Assembly: GCA_034440635.1 (NCBI GenBank)
Contig: JAOTON010002103.1
Location: 778,501 to 842,500, forward strand
Reading direction: 5' to 3'
Length of the DNA stretch: 64,000 nt
Source: Lepas anatifera
Taxonomy: Eukaryota; Arthropoda; Thecostraca; Lepadidae
In this document: one piece after another, positions 10,433-22,784 of the stretch
Position numbering within the stretch: position 1 is the first letter of the stretch
Layout of the letters: every line of letters starts with the position of its first letter
Notes under the pieces: generated by a model
Told to the model about the DNA's origin: nothing
Databases searched by the model: none
Seen by the model: only the letters and a program-made list of their open reading frames with translations
Position numbers and translations under genes: made by a program

Positions 10433-13400
10433 CGGCACGTGTGTCAGAGCTGGTCAGATCTGCTGGTGTGTCAGCTCTGACACACACGTGTATAGCCGCT
10501 GGTGAGAGCTGCTCGTGTGTCAGCTCTGACACACACGTGTGTAGCCGATGGTGAGAGCTGCTGGTGTGTCAGCTCTGACACACACGTGTATAGCCGCTGG
10601 TGAGAGCTGCTGGTGTGTCAGCTCTGACACACACGTGTGTAGCCGATGGTGAGAGCTGCTGGTGTGTCAGCTCTGACACACACGTGTATAGCCGCTGGTG
10701 AGAGCTGCTGGTGTGTCAGCTCTGACACACACGTGTGTAGCCGCTGGTGAGAGCTGCTGGTGTGTCGGCTCTGACACACACGTGTGTAGCCGCTGGTGAG
10801 AGCTGCTGGCGTGTCAGCTCTGACACACACGTGTGTAGCCGATGGTGAGAGCTGCTGGTGTGTCAGCTCAGCTCTGACACACACGTGTGTAGCCGATGGT
10901 GAGAGCTGCTGGTGTGTCAGCTCTGACACACACGTGTGTAGCCACTGGTGAGAGCTGCTGGTGTGTCGGCTCTGACACACACGGGTGTCAGAGCTGTTCA
11001 GATCTGCTGGTGTGTCGGCTCAGCTCTGACACGCACGTGTGTAGCCGCTGGTGAGAGCTGCTGGTGTGTCGGCTCTGACACACACGTGTGTAGCCGCTGG
11101 TGAGAGCTGCTGGTGTGTCAGCTCTGACACACACGTGTGTAGCCGCTGGTGAGAGCTGCTGGTGTGTCGGCTCTGACACACACGTGTGTAGCCGCTGGTG
11201 AGAGCTGCTGGTGTGTCAGCTCTGACACACACGTGTGTAGCCGATGGTGAGAGCTGCTGGTGTGTCAGCTCTGACACACACGTGTGTAGCCGATGGTGAG
11301 AGCTGCTGGTGTGTCAGCTCTGACACACACGTGTATAGCCGCTGGTGAGAGCTGCTCGTATGTCAGCTATGACACACACGTGTGTAGCCGAGGGTGAGAG
11401 CTGCTGGTGTGTCAGCTCTGACACACACGCGTGTAGCCCATGGTGAGAGCTGCTGGTGTGTCAGCTCTGACACACACGTGTGTAGCCGATGGTGAGAGCT
11501 GCTGGTGTGTCAGCTCTGACACACACGTGTGTAGCCGATGGTGAGAGCTGCTGGTGTGTCAGCTCTGACACACACGTGTGTAGCCACTGGTGAGAGCTGC
11601 TGGTGTGTCGGCTCTGACACACACGGGTGTCAGAGCTGTTCAGATCTGCTGGTGTGTCGGCTCAGCTCTGACACGCACGTGTGTAGCCGCTGGTGAGAGC
11701 TGCTGGTGTGTCGGCTCTGACACACACGTGTGTAGCCGCTGGTGAGAGCTGCTGGTGTGTCAGCTCTGACACACACGTGTGTAGCCGATGGTGAGAGCTG
11801 CTGGTGTGTCAGCTCTGACACACACGTGTGTAGCCACTGGTGAGAGCTGCTGGTGTGTCGGCTCTGACACACACGGGTGTCAGAGCTGTTCAGATCTGCT
11901 GGTGTGTCGGCTCAGCTCTGACACGCACGTGTGTAGCCGCTGGTGAGAGCTGCTGGTGTATCGGCTCTGACACACACGTGTGTAGCCGCTGGTGAGAGCT
12001 GCTGGTGTGTCAGCTCTGACACACACGTGTGTAGCCACTGGTGAGAGCTGCTGGTGTGTCGGCTCTGACACACACGGGTGTAGCCGCTGGTGAGAGCTGC
12101 TGGTGTGTCAGCTCTGACACACACGTGTGTAGCCGCTGGTGAGAGCTGCTGGTGTGTCGGCTCTGACACACACGTGTGTAGCCGCTGGTGAGAGCTGCTG
12201 GTGTGTCGGCTCTGACACACACGGGTGTCAGAGCTGTTCAGATCTGCTGGTGTGTCGGCTCAGCTCTGACACGCACGTGTGTAGCCGCTGGTGAGAGCTG
12301 CTGGTGTGTCGGCTCTGACACACACGTGTGTAGCCGCTGGTGAGAGCTGCTGGTGTGTCAGCTCTGACACACACGTGTGTAGCCGCTGGTGAGAGCTGCT
12401 GGTGTGTCGGCTCTGACACACACGTGTGTAGCCGCTGGTGAGAGCTGCTGGTGTGTCGGCTCTGACACACACGGGTGTCAGAGCTGTTCAGATCTGCTGG
12501 TGTGTCGGCTCAGCTCTGACACGCACGTGTGTAGCCGCTGGTGAGAGCTGCTGGTGTGTCGGCTCTGACACACACGTGTGTAGCCGCTGGTGAGAGCTGC
12601 TGGTGTGTCAGCTCTGACACACACGTGTGTAGCCGCTGGTGAGAGCTGCTGGTGTGTCGGCTCTGACACACACGTGTGTAGCCGCTGGTGAGAGCTGCTG
12701 GCGTGTCAGCTCTGACACACACGTGTGTAGCCGATGGTGAGAGCTGCTGGTGTGTCAGCTCAGCTCTGACACACACGTGTGTAGCCGATGGTGAGAGCTG
12801 CTGGTGTGTCAGCTCTGACACACACGTGTGTAGCCACTGGTGAGAGCTGCTGGTGTGTCGGCTCTGACACACACGGGTGTCAGAGCTGTTCAGATCTGCT
12901 GGTGTGTCGGCTCAGCTCTGACACGCACGTGTGTAGCCGCTGGTGAGAGCTGCTGGTGTGTCGGCTCTGACACACACGTGTGTAGCCGCTGGTGAGAGCT
13001 GCTGGTGTGTCAGCTCTGACACACACGTGTGTAGCCGCTGGTGAGAGCTGCTGGTGTGTCGGCTCTGACACACACGTGTGTAGCCGCTGGTGAGAGCTGC
13101 TGGCGTGTCAGCTCTGACACACACGTGTGTAGCCGATGGTGAGAGCTGCTGGTGTGTCAGCTCAGCTCTGACACACACGTGTGTAGCCGATGGTGAGAGC
13201 TGCTGGTGTGTCAGCTCTGACACACACGTGTGTAGCCGCTGGTGAGAGCTGCTGGTGTGTCAGCTCTGACACACACGTGTGTAGCCGATGGTGAGAGCTG
13301 CTGGTGTGTCAGCTCTGACACACACGTGTGTAGCCGATGGTGAGAGCTGCTGGTGTGTCAGCTCTGACACACACGTGTGTAGCCGATGGTGAGAGCTGAT

Positions 13401-14175
13401 GGTGTGTCAGCTCTGACACACACGTGTGTAGCCGATGGTGAGAGCTGCTGGTGTGTCAGCTCTGACACACACGTGTGTAGCCGATGGTGAGAGCTGATGG
13501 TGTGTCAGCTCTGACACACACGTGTGTAGCCACTGGTGAGAGCTGCTGGTGTGTCGGCTCTGACACACACGGGTGTCAGAGCTGTTCAGATCTGCTGGTG
13601 TGTCGGCTCAGCTCTGACACGCACGTGTGTAGCCGCTGGTGAGAGCTGCTGGTGTGTCAGCTCTGACACACACGTGTGTAGCCGCTGGTGAGAGCTGCTG
13701 GTGTGTCGGCTCTGACACACACGTGTGTAGCCGCTGGTGAGAGCTGCTGGTGTGTCAGCTCTGACACACACGTGTGTAGCCGCTGGTGAGAGCTGCTGGT
13801 GTGTCGGCTCTGACACACACGTGTGTAGCCGCTGGTGAGAGCTGCTGGTGTGTCAGCTCTGACACACACGTGTGTAGCCGATGGTGAGAGCTGCTGGTGT
13901 GTCAGCTCTGACACACACGTGTGTAGCCGATGGTGAGAGCTGCTGGTGTGTCGGCTCTGACACACACGGGTGTCAGAGCTGGTGAGAGCTGCTGGTGTGT
14001 CGGCTCAGCTCTGACACACACGTGTGTAGCCGCTGGTGAGAGCTGCTGGTGTGTCAGCTCTGACACACAGGTGTGTAGCCGCTGGTGAGAGCTGCTGGTG
14101 TGTCAGCTCTGACACACACGTGTGTAGCCGAGGGTGAGAGCTGCTGGTGTGTCAGCTCTGACACACACGTGTGCC
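10433..14175 (+). repeat. 49-bp satellite with E-box and hairpin (about 76 units)
   Basis: The unit reads GTGTGTCAGCTCTGACACAC then ACGTGTGTAGCCGATGGTGAGAGCTGCTG (two parts of one 49-bp unit). Most units hold a 12-bp palindrome ACACACGTGTGT with the E-box CACGTG, and a 9-bp stem (GTGTGTCAG / CTGACACAC) around a 2-base loop. Marker units with CGGGTGTCAGAGCTG followed by a TTCAGATCTG variant recur at about 10983, 11625, 11875, 12223, 12473, 12875 and 13571; a related CGGGTGTCAGAGCTG unit at 13968 lacks the TTCAGATCTG part. The 642, 250, 348, 250, 402 and 696 bp spacings show growth by duplication of multi-unit blocks. The open frames seen here on the minus strand are repeat artefacts. Confidence 0.95.
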
Positions 14176-14448
14176 AGTATGCAGGCGCACACACGCTGAC
14201 CTTACTGGTGGAATGCCTACCTCTGCCGAGATGTTTCCTATTTTGAGAGGCATGTACTCGCCCTACGGCATTGCCTTGCCCACTAGCCTTGAACAGAAAT
14301 CATGGAAGTGTTCATTTTGAAGCGGGCCCTGAAGCCAGAGTTCGATGCTGAGGAGCATTAACAGAAGAGGTAGATTCAGAAAACCACATTAAATACCACA
14401 CAGATATGTAGGGACAATAGTCCAAAACCAGGTCTAGTCTTCTACAAT
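14176..14448. other. Unassigned flank between satellite and LINE fragment
   Basis: Non-repetitive sequence with no recognisable coding potential. It separates the end of the 49-bp satellite from a short LINE endonuclease fragment. Confidence 0.3.
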
Positions 14449-14580
14449 TTTGTTGGAATTTCGATCCTTCATGTGAATGTAAGGTCTTTTTCTAGAAAGT
14501 TTGACAAACTAGAAACGCTTACGGAGCTTTTGCTACAAGAACTTGATACAATCACCGTGGACGGGACATGGCTTTTCGTG
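14449..14580 (+). pseudogene. LINE endonuclease N-terminal fragment
   Basis: The frame reads ISILHVNVRSFSRKFDKLET and, after a short spacer, ITVDGTWL. It matches the start of the apurinic-like endonuclease of jockey/CR1-type LINEs (N-V-R-S-L..K.D.L...I..TETWL). The glutamate of the TETWL motif is replaced by glycine here. The homology stops by 14580, so this is a short dead fragment. Confidence 0.6.
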
Positions 14581-15283
14581 TCTTTTTATGTTTTATTAGA
14601 GCCACTTCGAACGGGCATTCCTGCCCAATTGCCACTTGGTACACTTTCCCATGATCTTTTTACATTATTTTTTACTTTCTGGGGTTTCAGATTTGTTTAC
14701 AAATCTTTGGAGTTGGAAATATTCTGAGGTTTTCAGAATACGTTTTTAGCCTTTTGATGTCTATATTTCGCACTAACACCACTAGAAATGTGCTACAAAA
14801 AACATTACTTTTGGAGTACATATTCAAAAAAGAAGGGGTCGTATCATGTAGCCAAAAACGCATAGCTGATCTCCATTGAAATTTTACACGGAATGATGAA
14901 ACTGGCCGGTACCTGCGGTCGTTTGGTGACGGGCAGGTAAATATATAACCTAGTCTCACACATACCTGACTAGCATTAAATTTATTTGTTCAGCGTGTAT
15001 TCCATCTAAGTGTAATTTATATTTGCGTGAGGTAAGAAGCTACTCAGTTCTTCTTGCCATGTGTTGTTAGTTGCCTTTATTTGCCTACCTCGATGCTAAG
15101 CTGTGATTCTCTATGCATTTTCGTGATATTTCAGCCGCGATTCTGATCAGATAATATTCTAAATGGTAACTTGAAACCACGGTTATGTCACAGTGAGCTT
15201 TCACCGTATGCTGTGTTATGGGAGAGATCTGCAGACGTAAACCGTGTTGTGATTTCAGCCCGAATCACATTGATCACTTGTTC
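14581..15283. other. Unassigned AT-rich region
   Basis: No gene, RNA or repeat recognised. It precedes the TTAA-flanked element at 15284. Confidence 0.3.
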
Positions 15284-16483
15284 TTAACCTTCGCCCGGGT
15301 GGGACTCTTTCAAGACCCCCTCAAGCTTTTCCAGTGACCGAAAAATGGCGGCGCGCAGTGCCACAAAACTTCTTCTAGCTGTTCCTTCATCATTTTTACA
15401 CCTTTCCTGAAAATTTTAGCTCAAGGTCATATCAGGTCAGGTCACCAGGCCAGGTGAAAGGACCCCACCTCACACAATGCTTAGGACTGCATAACTAAAA
15501 GGATGATTAATAGATCAAGTTGAATCTCATACCATATATTGGTCCCACCAGGAGCTACAACATATGTTCCGGGATTTTTTTATATTGGTGACCTAAGGTC
15601 ATGTACAGAGCATGACCTCCCCATTGCAAATGCATAGGGAAAATAAAGAAATGAGTTTTTTCTCATTACGTATGGATGGAATCAACTTCAAACATCGGTT
15701 ATGACTTGCTCTTAGCCCATTTCTGAAGTTGATACCAAAAATTTTGGCCTGTGACCTTTGAAATGTCAACTTAGGCCAAATAAACATTTTTTGGTGTTTT
15801 ACTCTATAAACTTTGAATAAACAAAGACAGAACTTTGATTTTGTCACCGAAGTGTTTGTATGGTCACAGCAAGTCAAATTATATACATCATGACTATACC
15901 AGGTTAAGATGGGTCAAACCGTTGACCTGGGTCCGGTCAAATTTTAAATTGGACCTGACATAGCAATATCATATATCATTCGATTTGTATTGACAAGAGA
16001 ATTTCAATGATGCATCAACTATAGCTGTATCTTGCTTGGTGTGGAAGTTATTAGCAAAAAAGGAAACGCCCTTATACATGGTTGGCTATGGACATTCCCA
16101 AGTATATTTCTAATGTTCAGTGACCTGCAGCTCCCTAGGCTTTGACCTGACCCGAAAATGTATTGTCATTGCAATAAAAGAGCAACTCAAGAGCTTTCGA
16201 ATGATGTTCATAACAAGTTTCTAGCTATCGTAGTTTCTGAGATATATGAGGTTTTCTTGATACACCTCATAGTAGCGATTTTGACCTATTTTGACATCTG
16301 GTGACCTTGATATTGACCTGACGAGGAAAATGACCGAAGTATTTTCGATATCATTTTTGAAGAGCTTTCGACAATAATTTTGCGCTTTTTTCTAGCTGTC
16401 ATAGTTTTTTTTACATCATGGGCGTCTTTTTGACCCCCACCAGGACGAAGGTGGCTCGTACCCACCACCGGGGCAAGGGTTAA
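15284..16483. mobile_element. TTAA-flanked non-autonomous element, copy A
   Basis: The element is bounded by TTAA at 15284-15287 and 16480-16483. It has imperfect GC-rich terminal inverted repeats: TTAACCTTCGCCCGGGTGGG on the left and the complement of TTAACCCTTGCCCCGGTGG on the right. TTAA duplication and CCC-starting ends are typical of the piggyBac superfamily, but no transposase is encoded. The right end has an extra outer repeat of the inner terminus. The interior is rich in GGTCA/TGACC motifs, including a direct repeat AGGTCA-N4-AGGTCA at 15424-15439. Related copies lie at 35283-36087, 42028-42420, 43076-44105 and 44298-45930. The piggyBac assignment is inferred from the termini. Confidence 0.65.
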
Positions 16484-18213
16484 TGGTGTGTTTGGCCTAG
16501 GAAACTTATTGTCAGTGACAAATCGAGTTATTATCTCAGTCTTCTCTAGTACCCTTTTGGAAGAAAAACATCAAAATCAGTTCAATGTTTTCTTGAAAAT
16601 CACTTTGGAGGGAAGTGAGTCCGTATGAAGCACACCACCAGAAGACGACATCTGCAAGGCTTGGGTATAAAATAGGATTGTAAAATATAGTCGAAACAGA
16701 TGACCCCCCTTCTCCTTAGATTAAGAACACCTAGGTGCACAGGAATCACAATTTTGTTTATAAAACCAGAATTGGGTGTAAAGCATTGATGCTAAAGCCT
16801 TTAGGTGAAGACGGCTTTTCATCCCATGAACAACGGGCGTGACTAAATTCACCCCTTTTGCCTGGTCGTAGAACCGCCCCTATTCAACATTTTGTGCTGA
16901 AATATATAATAAAAATGTAGGAAATTTAATACTCTGTCAGTTCAGAGCAAGTTAGGAAGGCCTAACGGTTTTCATTTTTGATATATCATAAAAAATAGGA
17001 AGATTGATTAAAGCAGGCTAAATCGCAATATTCGCCACTGTGCACCGCTGAGGTGACCTCGGCGTTGGGTGTTGGGAGCGTAAAGAAAATACTCGCCACT
17101 GTGCAGCGCTGAGGTGACCTCGGCGCCGGTGTTGGGAGCGTACAGAAAGGGCACACATAATAGGTTCTCTCGAAGACGAGGCAAACATTGGATCGAACTG
17201 GAATTACCGTTATTGGTGACGCAGTTCCTCTTGATGCTAAATTTGATTAATTACCATTGATTTTAACTGCTTGGAGCCACGATGTGAAATAAACAGATTT
17301 GGCGAAATTTGTACCTTTGAAATGCTTTTTTGGATAAATAACTCGAAGGAGACAGGTGGTTAGTATAAGCGAGTGAGATGACGGCGACTATCTACCTTAT
17401 CGTCAGTGTAAATTTCAAATTCATAATTGCCATGTGCTAGGAATCCGGCAGCTGAGAATAAAACGATTTTTAAATCAAATTTTATCTATACACCTGAAGC
17501 AAAAAAATTGGCTTCACATTTTTTCATCTAAAAATATATTGAGGCGGAATAACTTATATTTCATTATTTGAAATAAAAAAGAAACAAATAGGTCAGTTAG
17601 ATCGCGATATATTAAGAACGTTTGAATGAAATTGGGACAAATGTAGCCCTCCGCGAGAAAGTCAAGAAATTGGTAAGGAATTCATGATTTGCATTTGAAA
17701 CTATGCCTAAGCACAAATGAAAAGTCCTAGCTACCCCCAGGTGGCTGTTTAAGCTGACTAAAATGTGCCTCCTGTTATTTCAAACATAATTTGGCGAACG
17801 CATGCCCGGCTGCTTTTTTGTTTGCGGATCTTCAGACACAGAAACAATTTAAACACTTGATGCATCCTGCCAGTATTTTGTATAAACTTTGTCTACATTG
17901 GTGGGATAGCCCACGAATTAGACGAAGAATTTTAAGTGTGTGCTAGTAATGTTCTAAAGGCATTCGACGATGAACAGAGACTGTTCTCCAATGATCAGGA
18001 ACTACCGTCGGGCCCTTTGTACCCGGAAACACTGGCTGTCGCCGACTGTCGTCGCTGTCGCCAGCCCAAGGTCATTGCTGACCGCAGCGCCGCGGTGTGT
18101 GTTGGCTGTTGGCCGTAGAAAAGCAGTCAAGGACGTGACTAATAATTAGGCAAGTTAATTAACTATTAAGTCACTCACTTAAGTTGCCACAAAATATTGT
18201 CTATTGAATCGTC
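16484..18213. other. Unassigned AT-rich region with a local duplication
   Basis: No coding family is recognised; the open frame at 17936-18118 resembles nothing known. The only clear structure is a two-copy tandem repeat at 17029-17150, listed separately. Confidence 0.3.
17029..17150 (+). repeat. Two-copy 63-bp tandem duplication
   Basis: CGCCACTGTGCACCGCTGAG and GTGACCTCGGCG, each followed by GTGTTGGGAGCGTA, occur twice in a row with few differences. The duplication looks recent. Its role is unknown. Confidence 0.75.
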
Positions 18214-18221
18214 CATCGAGA

Positions 18222-18431
18222 CATAGGCGGATCCAGGATTTCCGATCGCGTGGGAAAGGCAGCACAGGCTGGGGCGCCATCGGGGGATCCGCCACCTGCA
18301 TACTGAAGGAAATGGGTGGGAGGCGACATTTCAGGTGGCGCCATCGAACTTTCAGGGAGCCCGTGACCATTTCAGATGGAGGTGAGGGCTGATAGGGGTG
18401 GAGAGTCAAGTGCTTCCGCGATGCGCCTATG
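18222..18431. mobile_element. hAT-like MITE, 210 bp
   Basis: Termini are CATAGGCGGATCC on the left and the complement of CATAGGCGCATC on the right. The flanks are an imperfect 8-bp duplication (CATCGAGA at 18214-18221, TATCGAGG at 18432-18439; 6 of 8 match). Eight-base duplications are the rule for hAT elements. The same GGCGGATCC-type end recurs at several other places in the window. There is no coding capacity. Confidence 0.55.
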
Positions 18432-18439
18432 TATCGAGG

Positions 18440-19699
18440 CTTTTAGCTGAGTAAAGGCCCGGCTCCCTGGGAGCCTTGTTGTTTTCTCCACGGCTGCCGG
18501 AGTTCCGATTTTGTCGACATTTTCTGTCGCACTGAATGTTGTCAGTAGCCAAGGTCTGTTGCAATCCATGGTTGGCGAGTTGGTGGGTTTTTCCACCCCT
18601 GCACCTGGATATTTTTTCTGATTCGTGAGGAGAGATTGTAAAGTGAAATTCAACATCAAATAGGATTAACATAATTTCGCCAGAAATCGTGAGACAATTT
18701 CGTAGCGCATTGAAAAGAATCTAAACCAGTTTTAATCTGCGTCCGCAGGCCTGGAGAATTAGTTCAGCGGAAAAGCTTTGACGTGTTTCGCAATAAAAGC
18801 CGGGCATTCGCCACATGAATACGAGTAAGTGCCCCTGGAGAAGAGGTTTATAAACTCAGTGGCGTAGGAACCGGTTGAAAAGTGAGGGAGGGGGTCCATC
18901 AAGAAACCCTAGAGGGGGCCATCTCAAGGGGATTCCCCAGTCCCAGGGGCCCATAATTATGAACAGTTTTCAAACTTCTCATTTGGTGTCAATAAGGCTC
19001 ACATACAGAATAAGTAGTATTTCCATGCATGACTTGTTAGTTACGTATTTTCCATTCGTTTCCTTGCATCAAATAGCTCTGTGTTTTTTCCACTTCGTAG
19101 TGGAAGACGACCTGTCGACGGCTTGCCACGCCTGCCGATGACCGAGGGACGGCTGCCACTCGGCGTCTGGTGAGGGATGCGTGTCCGAATTAGCGCTCTG
19201 TGTTGGGAGCTGTCTAGGCTGGAGTTTGATTGGGTCCAGTTTTCGGGCTCCATCTGGAAGCACTCGGGTAGTACGTGCTTCGGCTTTTTTCACGAAGCAC
19301 TTCCGGTCGAGGGGCTTGCAGAGGGCGTACGATGGAACTGGAACTTTTCCAGACAAGCTGTCGTGTTCGCTTGGGTTTCTTGTTTCATATTGCAGTTGCT
19401 GATATTTTTATACGGGTTGCGGGGGCCCATCACAGAAAAGTGGGGAGCCAGACAGAGGTCGAAAAACCTGCCATTTCGCCAACAATGTTGGTGACAATAA
19501 CAGATCAAGTCGGTGACAAAAATACATGATTGTACACTCCTCAGCGTGAGAAGTAGATGCTCAGTCTGTCAATACATTATTTAAGATCTGGTGGAACGCA
19601 GAGGCCTGAAAAATAGTTCTATTTTAGTGCCAAACCTCAACATATTTGGTTACTATTCTTTGGTTGGAATTTTTGTTGGCGACACTTGGGCATTTTTTC
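18440..19699. other. Unassigned region with a lone transposon terminus
   Basis: A CAGTGGCGTAGGAACCGG terminus at 18857-18874 is of a type often found at hAT-like element ends, but no matching right end was found. Open frames at 19041-19529 on both strands overlap each other and resemble no family. Confidence 0.3.
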
Positions 19700-19974
19700 C
19701 GACCTCTGGAGCCAGTGGCTCCCCTGGCCCATCCCCCTTAAGGTTCCTATGCCTATACTGCTCAGGAGCCGCCAAGCCATCGTAGAGGCCCCCCAGTGCC
19801 CAGACCATGGCTCAGGAACCAAATCAGTTGGCTCTGGGGGTTCCTAGACCAACTCCAAGGCTAAAACACCAGCTTATTAAGGGGCCCCACATAAGCACAA
19901 AGCCCCTAGAAGCTCAGAACAGGGGGCCCCAGATTAGCACAAGCTGTCTACGACCAGCTGTTTCGGCATGTTTC

Positions 19975-21478
19975 GCCGGTGCTGTGCCCTGAGCAGCACG
20001 GTTTTGTACCTCATCGGTCATGCTCCAGCAACCTTGCGACGTATCTGAGCTCGACGTGGGAGGCCGTATCGGAGGGATACCAGACGGACGCCATATATAC
20101 AGATTATTCGGCAGCATTTTAAAGCGTCAACCACAAATTGATCATTCACAAACTAAAAAACTCGTATCACCTGAAATATTCGGCTCTAAACTGGTTTATC
20201 TCGTATCTCTCTGATAGGCGCCAGCGGGTCATCGTGAACAGTAAAACGTCCGACTGAGTTTCAGTAACCTCGGGCGTACCGGAAGGATCTTTAGTGGCCC
20301 CGCTTCTATTTTCGCTCTTCATAAATGGCATTCCAAGTGGAACTGATTCAAATTGCTTGATGTATGCTGACGATGTCAAAATTCATCGCCAAATCACCGC
20401 CCCAGCTGACGGGCTGCTGTTGCAGCGCGATTTCGATCGCTTGCAGTCGTGGTCTGTCAGATGGGGTCTCATACTAAATCCCTCAAAATGTCACACGTTC
20501 ACGATGACCCTCAGACGCGCACCTGTCCGGACGCAATATTCTATTGGGAACGCTGCTTTCAATTCGGTAGATAAAATTCGTGACCGAGGTGTAATATTGG
20601 ACAGTAAATTAGCATTCTCGGCTCAGGTATCCCATGTAGAAAAACAAGCCAACAGGGTACTAGGTCTCCTGATTCGATCTTTCAAAAATGCCTCAAAAAC
20701 TGCAAAATTTGACAAAAAGTATTTACTTACAGCATATTATGCCAACGTACGCTCTCATTTGGAGTACTGCAGCGTGATCTGGGCAGGTGCGGCCAAATCT
20801 CACGGCGTGCGGGTTGATCGAGTGCAGCACAAGTTCCTTCTATGGCTAAATCATTACACAATCAGACCATGCTTATCATTGTCCTATGACGCTCTCGTGC
20901 ATCATTTGGCGTAACATATCTTGAATCTCGAAGAATTCAACACGATCTTCTATTTTTAAAAAGCATTTATTGTGGAAAAAAAGACTGAAATTTTTTTAAA
21001 GTAAATTTCCTCTACACGTGCCATCTCGATCGACTCGCAAGCGTCATCTTTTCGCGGAGCGGCGCGGGCGCGTGAACACTGTGGGCCAGGGGCTTTTGTG
21101 TCGGATCCCGCGGGCAATGAATGAATGCCTTCTTATCATGTTCCGGTTCCGACCTATTTGTAGAATCGTTTAGCAGTTTTAAAGTCAATGTTTTAACATA
21201 CATCCGTTCACCCCATGTACTTGCTGCGAGCTAGCTCTATCGCCGCAGCAGGTAATCTTTAGACCTTGTATTTCTCTAGATTTTGATTCATGTTTTGCCA
21301 GTATTATTTATACTTGGGGAGGAGCATCCCATCCTAGGTTGACGCATTTTATTGTTCTCGTGTGAAATGCGCGTCATTTACTTGAAACATATTGCGTTTA
21401 TTTTTAGGCTCTGACTTCGCCTGTAAATGGATATGCATCTGTTGGTGATATGAATAAAAAAATAAATAAAACAAAGAG
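19975..21478 (+). mobile_element. 5'-truncated jockey/CR1-like LINE (decayed)
   Basis: The sequence starts inside the reverse transcriptase domain: broken frames from about 19990 still show the HGF...S.SSNL, TD(A)IYTDYSAA and KLKNS equivalents. It continues through an open frame at 20294-20914, then a 3' untranslated region and an A-rich tail (AATAAAAAAATAAATAAAAC, ends near 21478). Both flanks are the AGCT-rich array, so the LINE inserted into it. Confidence 0.7.
20294..20914 (+). pseudogene. LINE reverse transcriptase, C-terminal half
   Basis: The frame includes VAPLLFSLFINGIPSGTDSN, then the catalytic LMYADDVKIH motif (YADD). Then come the thumb and connection region (LNPSKCHTFTMTL, IRDRGVILDSKLAFSAQVSH) and HLEYCSVIW. 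The order is that of jockey/CR1-type LINE polymerases. Upstream parts of the domain carry stops and frameshifts. The copy shares the YADDVKI and LNPSKC context with the plus-strand LINE at 25690-28339 and belongs to a related family. Confidence 0.8.
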
Positions 21479-22784
21479 CTAGGTTAACTTAGGGACCCGG
21501 CTCAGCCCAGGGGCTCAAGGTTGGCTTATATAGAAACTGAGATCAGCTCATGAAGCCCTTTCAAGCTCAAGGATCCCAACTCAGCTCCGTGACTGAAGGA
21601 AGAGTTCAGGGGGCCGGACCAACTCGAGGCCCCCAGGTCAGCACCGGGGGCCACAGATTAGCTTTAGAGGCCAAGATCAGCTCAGGGCCCCAGGCCAGCT
21701 GATATTGGGTATCAAACCAGCTCAAGGGGTCCTTCAAGCTCACACCCCCAGCATAGCTCGGGGACCCTAGAACAGTTCACGGGCCCCAGACCAGCCCAGA
21801 GGCATCAGACAAGGACAGGGGGCCTCAGATTATCTTTGGGGTCCAGCTCAGCTCACGGGCAACCAAGTCGATCGATAAAATGTATCAAACCAGCTCATGA
21901 GCCCATGCAAGCTCACAGTCCCCAGCTCATAACTGTGCAGGGGACCTCAAACCAGCTCAGGGTCTGCTCAGTTGAGGACAGGGTGCCTCAGATTAGCTTA
22001 GGGCCCAAATTAGCTTTTGGGGCTCTAGCTAAAATCGGGGGGCCTCCAAGTCGGCTGGTGTAGGGTATCAGAATAGCTCAAGGGTTCCAGCTCTGTGACT
22101 CTAAAGCATTCCAAGGGGTCCCAAACCATCTCGAGACCCCCAGTTAAGAACAGCGGGCCCCAGATTAGCTCAGAGGACTAGATTAGCTTAGGAGCCCGGC
22201 TCAGCTCAGGGGCCCCAGGTCACCCTGCCTAGCGTCTCATAATAACTCAAGGAGGTCACTTCAAGCACATGGCCTCCAGCTAGCTCAGGGGCCCTAAACT
22301 CTGCAGGAGCCCCAGACTAACTCAGGGCCCCACTTTAGTAAAGTGGGCACCAGAGTAGCTTTGAAGGCCCAGCTCAGCTCAGGGACCCCAGGTCGGCTTA
22401 TATAGGGTTTTTGACTAGCTTAAGGGGCCCCATTCAATATCACGGCCCCAGCTAAGCTCAGGCACCCTAAACAGTTCAGGGGCCCCAGAGCAGCTCAGAG
22501 GCCTCAGACAAGCACACATGGCCTCATATTAGCTTAGTGCCCAAACTAGCTTTCGGGGCCTAGCTCAACTCAGGGGGCCCCAAGTCGGCTGGTGTATGGC
22601 CTCAGAATAGCTCAAGAGTTCCAGCTCAGTGACTCTAAAGCATTTCAGGGGGTCCCAGACCATCTCGGTGCCCCAGTTCAGCACAGCGGAACCCAGGCTA
22701 GCTCAGATGACCAGGTTGAGGGCCCAGCTCAGCTCAGGAACCCCCAGGTCGGCTTATTTAGGGTTTTGACTAGCTCAAGGGAGA

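Larger units (their letters stand above)
19700..22784 (+). repeat. Degenerate AGCT-rich array, split by a LINE
   Basis: The sequence is built from variants of GGGGCCCCAG, CAGCTCAGGG and AGATTAGC. Longer blocks recur, for example the CAGGTCGGCTTAT..AGGG block near 22390 and 22747, and GGCTGGTGTAGGGTATCAGA near 22050 with a variant near 22585. This implies an old higher-order unit of roughly 340-540 bp. The LINE at 19975-21478 interrupts it. No gene is seen in it. Confidence 0.6.

Noticed and set aside
10433..14175. CRISPR-like array
   Set aside because: The units are directly adjacent with no unique spacers, and the genome is eukaryotic. It is a satellite.
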